Part shown: positions 1-9,287 of the stretch, piece by piece
How the letters are laid out: each line of letters begins with the position of its first letter
Position numbering within the stretch: the stretch's first letter is position 1
Assembly: GCA_942159475.1 (NCBI GenBank)
Contig: OW804096.1
Location: 128,268,941 to 128,332,940, forward strand
Direction: 5' to 3'
DNA length: 64,000 nt
Source: Sthenelais limicola
Lineage: Eukaryota; Annelida; Polychaeta; Phyllodocida; Sigalionidae
Position numbers and translations under genes: made by a program
Notes under the pieces: model-generated
The model's database searches: none
What the model was told of the DNA's origin: nothing
Seen by the model: the letters and a program-made list of their open reading frames with translations, nothing else

Positions 1-1134
1 GAAGGGAAAAGAGTGGAGGGGATGGCTTATTGGGTCTGTGCCAGGGTCCTGGTCACCGGGCCCCAGGTCATAGGAGACGCAGCAGGTGGAAGTCGCCTGG
101 ATCCGACATTAATTTCAGAAATAGCATAGTGACACAAGACAGAATGGTACCGCCATACATTGTACGCCAGTCAACGTTTTGCTGACCCATTTGCCTCCAG
201 CCAACTTGGATCTGTATTCTTCCTTATATTATACATTTATATTCTCCAGCAGTGATTTTCCTTCAGGTATGGGCGGGTGATCTGCGATCTGACAGAGTGA
301 TATAATGGGGTTTTTTTTACCCCATATGAGCTCTTGGAATTTTGACTTTTGTTTTTAACTCGGCATAGTCGTGTATTGTGCTCAATCGCGTGGGTGTACT
401 ATGTAATAAGCAGACTCATCTCCTTTTCTGCCCTTTTCATTTAAAGGATATACAAGTCAAGCCCTATATGGTATGTGCGGAAATTATACATCCAAATCCC
501 TGGAGGGCATAGCTAAACAGTGCGAAAATAACCATTGCAAGATCACTCAATATCAATCACTCAGGTTGAGATGAATAATTCAATGATACAATGGTAAAAC
601 ATCTTTGAACAGATGTTCTCCTCTGCTATGAAATAAGGGTTAGTATTTTTTATGTACTGGTATTCGTAACAATCATAATAAGGGATTCGGAAAATAGTGA
701 ACTTTATGTTATTATTATCCTGATCTTCAATGCATTCTCTAATTAGTAGGAATAGGAAAATAGGAATCTAAATCATAGAAAATAACGGGGTTGGACAGGG
801 ATGGGTGGGGAAATGGAGATATATGAGGCCATTATCCGGATAATGGGATAAAATACATAGGCTAGGGGGACTCCCCCCCCCCTCCACTTCTGAAACCCTT
901 TTTAAACATTTATTAGATCTATATGTATAACAGCGGTTGAATCATGTCAATCGTGTATACATGATAGGAGAACGGTGTATGGCATTCTTTTTATTTGTTT
1001 CTTTTCCGTAACTTTTATGATAGAGAATAGCGATGTCCCATTGTTATATTGTTCAAAAATAAAAATAAATAAATAAAAAACCCAATAGTCATCTATTGAT
1101 TATGAGTAGGTATAGGAATGAGCGGTGTGCTTAC
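1..1134. other. ARID3: ARID3 intron, 3' side (incomplete)
   Basis: No exon is supported here. The region is AT-rich. It has a C10 tract at 873-882, an 18-bp perfect palindrome at 829-846 and an AAAT-rich patch at 1056-1079. The next coding segment should begin with two bases completing the phase-1 codon left by the 1135-1413 exon. The only plausible acceptors on the minus strand (near 890 and 100) lead to frames with no resemblance to the REKLES beta segment. Confidence 0.7.
829..846. repeat. 18-bp perfect palindrome
   Basis: The sequence CCATTATCCGGATAATGG is its own reverse complement. It contains two inverted TAAT cores around TCCGGA. It could be a dimeric homeodomain or other factor site, or chance. 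Confidence 0.6.
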
Positions 1135-1413
1135 TTCTGCTGGTAATTTTTAGATGTGCACTGGGTACCCCGTGTGGTATTAAGCGATCCTCCTCTGAGG
1201 CTGGCCTTTTCGCAGGTGGTTCCTCCGATTTGACCGAGGGCGTTGAATCAGGTCGTTTCTCTCCAGGGCTGACGGCTGATGGCTTGGAGGCCTGCTCCAT
1301 GCGTTTGGTAGCCTGCTCCATGGCGCGAGTGGCTGCCTCCATGGCGCGGGCGTCCCTCTCCGCAAGGCTCCGAAGGTGAGCTGGTGTGGGTGGCATTGTG
1401 TTCTCTTCATCAC
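1135..1413 (-). CDS. ARID3: ARID3 exon, heptad repeats and start of REKLES region
   Basis: This 279-nt exon encodes 92 full codons. It begins DEENTMPPTPAHLRS. Then come three near-identical heptads (RAMEAAT, RAMEQAT, KRMEQAS), each from a 21-bp unit, that should form a helix or coiled coil. Next is a Ser/Pro segment with a VKSE sumoylation consensus. It ends EEPPAKR...EEDRLI...SAHLKITSR. The last part matches the layout of the REKLES region of ARID3 proteins (EPPEKK, EEQQRL, then a beta segment), which mediates self-association and nuclear localisation in mammalian Bright. The acceptor has a pyrimidine tract ending AAAAG|GT and the donor is CAGAA|GTAAGC, phase 1-1. The remaining REKLES beta segment, with the conserved NGVxYxGVLFA-type core, is not in 1-1134. 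Confidence 0.9.
1286..1348 (-). repeat. Three 21-bp coding tandem repeats
   Basis: Three consecutive 21-nt units encode RAMEAAT, RAMEQAT and KRMEQAS. Each unit contains the in-phase block GCATGGAG or CCATGGAG. The seven-residue period gives methionine and alanine a coiled-coil-like spacing. Copy number may vary between individuals without disturbing the frame. Confidence 0.85.
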
Positions 1414-2071
1414 CTTTTAATTAAAAAGTAAAAGATGCTTCAGAGGGGGGAAATAGCCTCAGGGGCATGTGCGTTCGTATTATTAGCTTCATGACTTCGC
1501 CCGGATCCGGGTCTACGGTCGATGTAATGATAGTGAATCGCTTAAACCACACAACATTAAGGATCTAACAGGATCTTGGGCAATTGACAGCCATCTTCAA
1601 TCAACATTATGAGATCTTGGGTACAACGACTGCCTTTCCTCTAGTCTCTAATAAAACTCCTTATTTCCGTTTTTGCCGCTGATTGCCTGAGTCATTCATA
1701 GTTCCAATGCATATATGTATAGGTATGAAATGTCTTTCTTAAAGAAATAGAAGATGAACAATGTTAATACATCCACTGCATGTAGTAATTCCATCATATT
1801 ACCGTCTCGGAAACTGGCATGTATATCATAAGTAACTGAATTAGCAGTCAGCGGTAGAAGGCATTTGTTCTCTCCATGCCCCGCCACGACTGACAGGGCC
1901 GAACTTATCACCTATTTTCATCCTCGTTAAGGCCAAAGTATTCAGCTTCAACCCTTACATACATCAAAATAACTGCTGCATCTCATAGCAAAAATGGCAA
2001 TAGCCCCCCACCTCCTCTCCTCACCCCACCCAACCACCCACCCGCTAAAAAGGATTGGATCATAGACCCAC
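1414..2071. other. ARID3: ARID3 intron, 658 bp
   Basis: This is the intron between the poly-Q exon and the heptad exon. The donor is GTGGGT and the acceptor is AAAAG. A C-rich stretch follows the donor. Nothing else recognisable is seen in it. Confidence 0.85.
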
Positions 2072-2098
2072 CTGAATGATTCTGCTGGTTTATCTGTT

Positions 2099-2130
<32 letters not shown>

Positions 2131-2269
2131 CGTTCGATGTGATGTTGATTTTGCTGGTGTCGCATTGATGCCAAGAAAAAGTTAGCTGTTCGCGGACTTA
2201 AGGTGCGGACAGGCACTGGACACGTGCTTTCCATACCTGGCCAATGGTCATTACCATCACTTGATTCAT
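2072..2269 (-). CDS. ARID3: ARID3 exon with poly-glutamine tract
   Basis: This 198-nt exon encodes 65 full codons. It starts with an acidic serine stretch (ESSDGNDHW), passes PVPVRTLSPRTANFFLASM, and then enters a His/Gln-rich part with twelve consecutive Gln encoded by mixed CAA and CAG. It ends NQQNHS plus G. The acceptor is TATTTATTTCAG|AT and the donor is TTCAG|GTGGGT, phase 1-1. Its A|AT junction with the 78-nt exon gives Asn, and its G|GT junction with the next exon gives Gly. Poly-Q segments are frequent in activating regions of transcription factors, and this one probably varies in length between alleles. Immediately upstream, in intron sequence, is a long TTTA microsatellite. Its apparent LFIY-repeat translation is not protein. 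Confidence 0.87.
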
Positions 2270-2299
2270 CTGAAATAAATAGATAAATGAATAAATGAA

Positions 2300-2382
<83 letters not shown>

Positions 2383-4599
2383 GTAAATACGTGATATAAT
2401 GGTCTATTTCTTGAGGAAACCACACGAGTAATTAATTTCACTCACACCCATCCTAAGATATGCAATAAATCAAGGTTTACAAAGGTGCATTGCTTTGTGT
2501 TATAGCGCCCTTTCCCTGCAAAGTCTGGGTGTATACCTGCTTGTAATGCCTGGGCTCCGACCTTGGTCAGAGTGTTCTGTATACACAGCGCCGATAGACC
2601 CAGTGCCAAGGGAGTTTTTTTCTTCTCCCTTTTCTCATTTTTTAGGTTCTTTTCCATACACTCAAACCTCGTTACGGCGAAAACCACTGCATGGTAAGCG
2701 ATCAAGTCTCTGTAACAGAGCATCTAGCGGGAGGCCCCAGATATATTGAATGTTCTGCTTTCCTCATCAATTCTCCCCTTATCTATCTACACAGTATATA
2801 TTATGTTGGCACTCACTGGATTGGGTTTAGCTATCACGATGCAGCCCAATATAACTACTTAGTTATCTTCTCTAAAGGTCAATGTTCTCTCCATTATTCC
2901 TGCGCTGAGTGAATCAAAGGTGGGGTTTCTCTAGTATATAATAATAGCCTATATGAGAATTTCCCTCACGATGTTGATGTCATTCGTAAACATTAAGGGT
3001 TTATATTCCTGAACGTCTAGCCGTCAGCGAACGGATTGATTCCAAATGTTCCCCAATCCAAACACGTTACTTGATATGTAACACAGACATCAGAATGGTT
3101 ATTAAGGGGCGCAATGGTTCACTGCAATATTCGTAGCATCCTTTAATGTGCATCAGGTTTTATAGCAACAGGAAATGTTTGAATTTATTGAAATCTCAGG
3201 AAATAATGAAGCGTGCATCTCACAGTATAACTTTAACCCTAAGGGGAATCAAGTCTACGGAAAAGAAAAAGACATCATTCCCGACCCCTGCCGGGAATTA
3301 TATCGGAAACATACGAAGTGCCCAATGTGGATAGGCCCATGCCATGTCTTCATTTCCCAGTGTTCACTCATGAAATACCTAGCGTTGCCATGCCAATTGG
3401 TGTGGTATGATACCTGTGGACCATGAAAGTGGAGTGTGACGTCAATCTATCCGCCTTTCGCAATGTCCCTAATGGAATCTGCCGAATCCCAGATATTCCC
3501 AGTGAAGCAGAGTACAACCCTCATAGAGGCAGCCTTTCTCCGGGCTCTCATTGCACCATCCAAGACTTGACCTTTCACCTTTTGTCTCATCCACGAAGAA
3601 GTGAGGAGCCAGGTATCCTGAGTATTGGGTCTGCCGACGCGCGGCCTTACCCTACTTAATTTAGATTTATACGAGCACATGCTCGAAGTTGACAGATCTG
3701 GACGGAACATTAATACCACAGGCAATATCAGACCGACTGCTAAGGTTTCAGCGAGCCAATTGAGCACCTCTCGCGAATAGAATGAGCTATTCCGGGGTGC
3801 CTGGGGTGAGCCCGTGCTCGCGTTCAACGGAGATGTCTATCTAGAAGAGATATCATATCTACACTAGTTGCATTCTGGCCATGCCAACCCTCTGGGAGTG
3901 AGCTTTATATCCAATTATAAGGCCCCCCGAGAGCCGGACTGATAAAGCGAAAGGCAAATGAAGCTGTCAGGTATGGGTCCCTCTTCCCTTGTGAGGGCTG
4001 GTCCCAGATCACTTGGAGAATGTTTTTATATTCACCTCCATTAGTGAAACATTTAGCGTCACGTAAGGGAAGCAGGCAAGTGAGCATGCGCCAGTACTTG
4101 GTCTATCCGGCTCGATGCTCATGCAAGGCCCTCACGAGGGGAAATAATGTAATTTCAGAATGAAAAGAAGGGTCAGGGGATATCTCACACGACAATCAAT
4201 AAGGATCGTGATACATGCGCTCTGGTAGATAAGGAATGTTGCATACCTAAAAGTCTTCCACATATCTTAGTTCTTTCACATTCATTCTTAGTGGGAAAAT
4301 AGATTACCATTGAATGTACATTAGTAAAAATGCTGTATTACTTGATATTTGGTGGACAATTCCTACTTTTCAGCGAAATGACTAAATGTAGTAGACATGA
4401 CCATACAAAGCACGTACCTTTCGACTGCACAATCATGACAATGCAATTAATTAAATTCAACAAAATACCATAACTTATATTGTATTTTATCCAGCATGGG
4501 CACCACTTCTAGATTATGAACCGTTCATACAAAAGTAAGATTATATAAATGTATGATAAATAAACATACATGGGGAATGTAAATAAAACGTGTACTTAC
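2270..4599. other. ARID3: ARID3 intron, 2,330 bp
   Basis: This intron lies between the 78-nt exon and the poly-Q exon. It carries the TTTA microsatellite at its acceptor end and a TGACGTCA (CREB/ATF-type) octamer near 3437. Open frames in 3146-3827 show no family resemblance, and none is flanked by a convincing in-phase splice pair. Confidence 0.8.
2273..2385 (-). repeat. TTTA tetranucleotide microsatellite at a splice acceptor
   Basis: About 110 bp of near-perfect (AAAT)n on the plus strand is (TTTA)n in the transcript. It ends within a few bases of the acceptor of the poly-Q exon. The tract therefore supplies the polypyrimidine and branch-point region of that splice site. The first units are interrupted (GATA and GAAT variants); the remainder is uniform. 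Confidence 0.95.
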
Positions 4600-4677
4600 T
4601 GTCTTTAATATCTGATTGTGTCACGGCATTGTGAAGTTTCTGTGCTGCAGCTAAATGATGGGCAGAGACTGGAATAC
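4600..4677 (-). CDS. ARID3: ARID3 78-nt linker exon
   Basis: This exon encodes 25 full codons, beginning IPVSAHHLAAAQKLHNAV and ending SDIKD. The acceptor is ATGCCCGCAG|GT and the donor is AGACA|GTAAGTAC, a near-perfect consensus. The phase is 1-1, so the exon adds 26 residues without changing frame. The sequence would form a short amphipathic helix (LAAAQKLHNAV) between the Pro-rich linker and the poly-Q exon. No catalytic or DNA-binding motif is visible. It fits the variable region between ARID and REKLES, which differs widely among animals. An open frame around it extends into both introns, so the exon limits come from the splice sites, not from stops. Confidence 0.75.
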
Positions 4678-4984
4678 CTGCGGGCATACAGACTGTTATA
4701 ATAAATATCGCGCCCAGAGTCGGGAGAGCAATCATAATAATTAACATTCCTTTCATTAATCATTAGTATAATTAAGCTAATTACCAAACACTTCTCAAAG
4801 CTTTCATGACCAATATTCATTATTCAAATGAGAACTACTTGAAACAAGATTGTTTAGCGGAGAGACAAGGCTCCGATAAAAAAAGTACGATTAGACATAA
4901 GGAAGATAGTGAAATAAAAAATAAAGATTTCCAATGAATAATTATCATAAGGGAATAGGACGATAAGAAATGTCATTCGCATAC
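4678..4984. other. ARID3: ARID3 intron, 307 bp
   Basis: This is the short AT-rich intron between the microexon and the 78-nt exon, with donor GTATGC and acceptor GCCCGCAG. No other feature is seen. Confidence 0.65.
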
Positions 4985-5014
4985 CTGGTGTTGGCTTCCA
5001 ACTGAGAGGCCAAT
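4985..5014 (-). CDS. ARID3: ARID3 30-nt microexon
   Basis: This microexon is predicted from splice signals and phase. The acceptor is CGTTTTTCTTACAG|AT and the donor is CACCAG|GTATGC. It contributes ten codon equivalents: AT completes an Asp codon, then WPLSWKPTP, then G of the next Gly. It is symmetric (phase 1-1), and it joins its neighbours in frame in either order of use: the preceding exon ends in G, and the next exon begins GT. Skipping it changes only the junction residue. I do not recall a matching peptide in other ARID3 proteins, so the call rests on splice signals and frame. The next intron (4678-4984) is only 307 nt, which keeps the microexon close to its downstream partner, as is common for regulated microexons. 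Confidence 0.62.
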
Positions 5015-6783
5015 CTGTAAGAAAAACGAAGAAAAAGTTGCAAATATTGTTGATGATAATAAAAATTGAGTGGCGACATGCGAGTCGAAGGCACATACAT
5101 ATGTGTAGGGCGATGGCAGTGGGAGTAGTATATCGAAAGGGGCGCGATTAGCTGGCCCCTGCCTAGATGGTCCCCGTGGAGGGACCGCCCCTTATACTCT
5201 AAGTGGAAGGCAGTATCTAGCCAATCCCCATATGTGACGTCACATATATTGATAGGTTGGGTTATGGTATATGTGCTCCAGCTTTTGTAGCGATCTAATC
5301 TCCGAAATGGCCAGAGCCTATTGCAATCACCATCCCAATGGATCAGCATCGGTTTGCGACTATCGCCAGCGCAATGCAATGGATAGTCTCGGATGAACAA
5401 AACATAATACTGAAGTTATTGAGTTCCATTTGTCATCGAATCTTAATCTACAGAGAATAACTTTTTACTATAAATATGCACGCTAGGCAATAATTGAAAA
5501 CTTATGTTTGTTTTAAAGTGGAAGTGGAATTCAATATGTGTATACGCGGAACGTTAATACTTGATCTCCTTTCTCATGCATATTCTTTCTTAGCCTGATA
5601 ATTTTACGCATCTTTTGGTATTCATAAATACTTCCATGTTGACAAACAGATCTAATGTGTGCATGTAATCACGCATGGAAATTAAGCGAATGGGAATACA
5701 ATATGAGTATAGTTCTTCACATAGACTGGAAATCCCATTATATACTAAAGCAGAGTTCAAGTTTAGGGCAAGTGCATGGGTCAGGAAGAAAACATAAAAC
5801 ACTTTTCCCTTTGGGGTAACGGGTACACTGCACGGGGGCCATGCGAAAATAGAAGACAAGCTTTTATGGAATAAATGTGTGACTGCAAAAAGGTCTGAGG
5901 TTATCAGCTCAAAAAAGCCAGTCGTGCGTGAAAAGGCCTTCTCACTCCACTGATTTGTAGAGGTGAACATCAAAGAGAAAGGGAGGGGCGGCGGGTCGCG
6001 GGGCTCTAATTTACATTTCCTGGCGTATCCATGGACAGTTTGGCAGAGAAAAACTTATGTTATTGTCAAAGTTTCGATAGCATTTCCTGGCACCATGCGC
6101 CTCATTAAATCTACTGGACAAAGGAATGCAATGCATTGGGAAACTGGCGTTTTGCAGAGTGCGAGGAGGCGTGCAATTATAACGGTGACTTGAATGTATA
6201 AATCATATCGCATATCCATCAAGGAATATGTGACTGGGTTTTAGTTTCCAGTAAATAAAGACCTGGGATGATCGAGAAGTCTACAACTGTGGCATGAAAT
6301 GGTAAGGCATGGGAATTCAATCGAGTTGAAATAGAGTGTTATAATTGATGGGGATTCGGGAAAAGGATAAACGATAAGGGAACAGGAAAGACGATAAGAG
6401 AAACAGAATTGATAGGCTGCATGCGGGTTTCTATGATATACGAAGCAAGTTAATAAGCATAAGCGGTATTAGCAATCCATAATAGCCTACGACACAGCCG
6501 TAGAAGCGGGTCAAAGAAATTCTTTTTGTAAGATGTACTCTATTAATATCCCAAGTTAATAAGGCAAGAAAATAATAACGTTCATTCCCTCGCAATGGCA
6601 AAAGGAAAAGCGAGTTAAATAAGCAGTGCATAACAATGGGAGGAGGAGGTGGGTCAGGAGAAGAGGCAATAGTAGTAGAGTAGTAATTGTAGTAGTAGCT
6701 CATGCGAAGCCATGCATTTTGCAGTGTTCAGCAAAAAAAAACTAAGTAAGCGGTGCCAGCAGCCGCGCTCCCGCCCCACACAC
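5015..6783. other. ARID3: ARID3 intron, 1,769 bp
   Basis: This intron lies between the ARID end exon and the microexon. It contains an 18-bp palindrome centred on TGACGTCA at 5230-5247 within a moderately GC-rich patch (about 5130-5250). It also has a short G-rich stretch near 5975-6005. No coding exon is supported. Confidence 0.7.
5230..5247. promoter_or_regulatory. Palindromic CREB/ATF-type site
   Basis: ATATGTGACGTCACATAT is a perfect palindrome with the canonical cAMP-response core TGACGTCA at its centre. It lies in intron, 216 bp upstream of the microexon in the direction of transcription. Binding is inferred from the motif only. Confidence 0.4.
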
Positions 6784-7010
6784 CTGCTCCCGTTACTGGA
6801 GTGGACGAACCTGAAGGAGGTCTGCCGTTGAGCAGGCCACCATTAAGATGAGGGGGTGTGGTCGGTAGGAGGGTGGGTACAGGTGAGAAGTCGTAACCGT
6901 AGCTGGGACGGCGGCCCTCTCGTCGGTTCCCGTCAATGGCCGATTGTAGTTCCTGTGGCGAGCTCAACTTGAGCTTCTCACATTCGTATGGATAGAGGTA
7001 TTTCATGTAT
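6784..7010 (-). CDS. ARID3: ARID3 exon, end of extended ARID plus Pro/Gly-rich linker
   Basis: This 227-nt exon encodes 75 codons. It starts at YMKYLYPYECEK, the C-terminal extended-ARID helix shared by ARID3 proteins. It continues through SAIDGNRREGRRPSYGYDF, then a flexible linker rich in Pro, Thr, Gly and Ser. The acceptor is CTCCTTTCAG|A and the entry phase is 2. The donor I prefer is GGAGCAG|GTGTGTGG, leaving in phase 1, so that G plus AT of the next exon makes Asp. GTGTGT is a weaker donor than the others in this gene. Reading past it stays open for 18 codons before a stop near 6728. An intron-retention product with a short tail directly after ARID is therefore possible. The NRREGRR basic patch resembles the segment known to extend the ARID fold in dead ringer proteins. 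Confidence 0.96.
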
Positions 7011-9103
7011 CTGAAAGGAGACGAAAAAACAGCGTGATTGATGCAGCTGGGAGATGAGAAGGGTTCGAGTTAAAAAGTAGAAATCTCTGCGCACCAAAAA
7101 AGACGATGACTGATTGAATGCATGTGTAATCGAGAAATGGCATATGCAACAAATATAGAGCAACATGTGAATGGCTTAATGTATTCACCCCCTATGTAAT
7201 GTAGCTGCTTACCCTTTGAAAACGAAAACTCGGTGTTACCTATACGACTTTCAATCACTCACCTCAACACTAGATACTATACCATGAATGAGGAAAGACT
7301 ATACAATCATATTTTCCTTTATTATAGGCATACATAAATCTACATTTCCCCTGATTCATTTCTTTTCCAACTAAAGCACGGCCATTGCATTGGCCAGGGT
7401 AAACACCCCCTTTATCTATGTGAGAGAACATTCAAGGATGACCTTCGCGCATGCATACAGATTGGTTTCTTATTGTTGAGACGAGAGCATATATATAAGT
7501 ATGGCGGCCTTGCATGTTAAAGTATGTACATGTATGCTTTGGAATTATACTATTTCTGATGGTCCCTCCTCACACACTAGTCCGCCTCTATATGCCATGG
7601 CAAGTATCGGGTAAATTGGTCCATTTCTAATGGCGCCGTGGATGTATCCATCCGCGGTGGCGAATCCCGGAGGGCGCGCACCATATGCAAACTGCCTCCC
7701 AATCGACACAGTCAATTGCATGGCGCACGAAAAACGCTGCCATTGCGAAATGAAGATTACACCCAGCGTATGGCGGAATGCTGTCCTCTCCGGGGAGCCC
7801 TGACACTTCAAGTCCTGGCAGGGTAATCTTCAGGGATTTGGCTGCTTCGTAGACTGTGCTGACAGTTTTATCTCGGTGCCCGCCAAATAACACCCGCCTG
7901 CCCCCTCGCAATCAACCCCCTTCATCCTGCAGACAAAAGCCCGCTGTCTGGACAACAGGGCTTTTTTCCCGCGCTATAGGGGGATCGGAGAAGGCAATGA
8001 TGGGGAGATCCATTGGGTGACTGGTGCCGTATTGTTCCATTCATTACAGCAGGGTGGGAATCTCTCGAGGGACGGGAGCACCATCCACCCATAATGCCCG
8101 ATAATACCCCGCTACTTCATTGAAAGATTATTTATCATAGCAATGACTCATTACACACTTTCAATTGCATGGCAAATACGCAGGAGATTATTGAGACAAA
8201 TGCCTTGAGCATGCTCCGAGACATCCCCTCCAACACCGCGCTTAGTTTGCCTAAGCCTTTTATATGAAACAATCCCCGGCGCCGAATAAGTGGAATTGAT
8301 GTGAGAAAAGGCTTAGATCGGGAGGGCAGGCTCCAAACAATGATCAGGGAATTAAAGGCGATTTACAATGGAACGATCATCGTTTTTTCCCTCGTTTGCA
8401 CTACCCCCCTGGGTAACCCCTGAGTACCCTCAATGGAAATTGCTTGTTTCCCCTTTTTATCGATAAGTGATATTAAATGTAAATAAGCTAATTACGAGGT
8501 GCTGATTTAAGTGATTCAATCAAAACTATCCTGATAAGTAGCCATAAAGATCATCACATGTGATACGTATTCAGACGCGATCAGGCGTCCGTTCCCATAG
8601 ACTGATCAGTTCTTGTTTAACGACATTTGACTAAAACATTTTAGGCCACTGGGGGGCAACTCCCGTATTATCAAGTCATTGCACACAATTGCATATTGCA
8701 TGTCCCTTTCTATTTATTCTGCACTGGTATTATTGAAAGGCTTTCCGGAGGGTGTTCAGATTGGGATTAAATAGGCACTCACAGCTAACAAAATCATCAT
8801 AGATAAAACGATCTCACGCACCCCCTGGTGGGCTATATCCCGTGATATTAATCCATTCACTTTCAAAATATTGTTTATAAATACCATTCCAAGTGCTCTA
8901 TAATGCCAAATCAATTGTTTATCACATTGATTTCCGTCTCTTTTTGCATGGATCTTGCCATAAAAAGCAAAAATCGATGGACGCTTAAACGATTTTCCCG
9001 TGGACGCCAATCACTGACCATGGTTGGCCCCTAATCATTGATCGTGTGTGATATCGATATTTTTATTATTAAATTAAAAGGAAATTTGATGGAAAACACT
9101 TAC
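7011..9103. other. ARID3: ARID3 intron, 2,093 bp
   Basis: This intron lies between the two last ARID exons. It contains a GC-richer stretch at about 7620-8060, a bulged hairpin followed by a T run at 7935-7967, an ATCACATGTGAT palindromic E-box near 8555, and a CTCF-like motif at 8646-8659. No exon is seen. Confidence 0.8.
8646..8659 (+). promoter_or_regulatory. CTCF-like motif
   Basis: CCACTGGGGGGCAA matches 12 of 14 positions of the animal CTCF core consensus CCASYAGRKGGCRS, in plus orientation. This is a motif match only; occupancy is unknown. Confidence 0.22.
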
Positions 9104-9287
9104 TGCGTTCGAAGGGTAAATGCTGCGCTTGTGATAGAAGAGGGAAGGTTGAGTCCTTTTGTGATTTCACGCCACAACTTTTTGTTGATTACTTCCACCA
9201 AGCCTCCTTTGGAAACCACCAATCGGAATAACTCGTAGAGGTCCAGTGTCTGCTTAGCCATGATTGGAATCCTGTTTACAGGGGTGC
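9104..9287 (-). CDS. ARID3: ARID3 exon, core of the ARID DNA-binding domain
   Basis: This 184-nt exon encodes 60 full codons. It begins (G)TPVNRIPIMAK, continues through KGGLVEVINKKLWREITKGL, and ends SSITSAAFTLRT plus two bases of the final Gln codon. It covers the loop and helices that contact DNA, including the helix-turn-helix-like segment around NKKLWREI. The acceptor is TTTTTACAG|GC and the donor is CGCA|GTAAGTG. It enters in phase 1 and leaves in phase 2, and the CA joins A of the next exon to give Gln. The LPSSITSAAFTLRTQ stretch is a hallmark of ARID3 rather than of ARID1, 2, 4 or 5. Upstream of it sits the 51-kb intron. An apparent ATG further upstream in the same frame lies in intron and should not be taken as a start. 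Confidence 0.98.

Noticed and set aside
890..890. Possible acceptor TTTCAG on the minus strand, considered as the start of the last ARID3 exon.
   Set aside because: The following frame is glycine-rich, then stops without any REKLES-like sequence.
2198..2441. Frames encoding long LFIY repeats.
   Set aside because: They are translations of the TTTA microsatellite in intron sequence. Only the part from 2072 to 2269 is exon.
3447..3827. 126-codon minus-strand frame in the ARID3 intron, considered as an extra exon.
   Set aside because: The 78-nt and 198-nt exons already join in phase, and no acceptor-donor pair of matching phase 1-1 was convincing here.
7935..7967. Hairpin followed by a T6 run that looks like a bacterial intrinsic terminator.
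   Set aside because: It lies within an intron of an animal gene. The stem has a two-base bulge and no bacterial gene is near. Treated as a chance structure.
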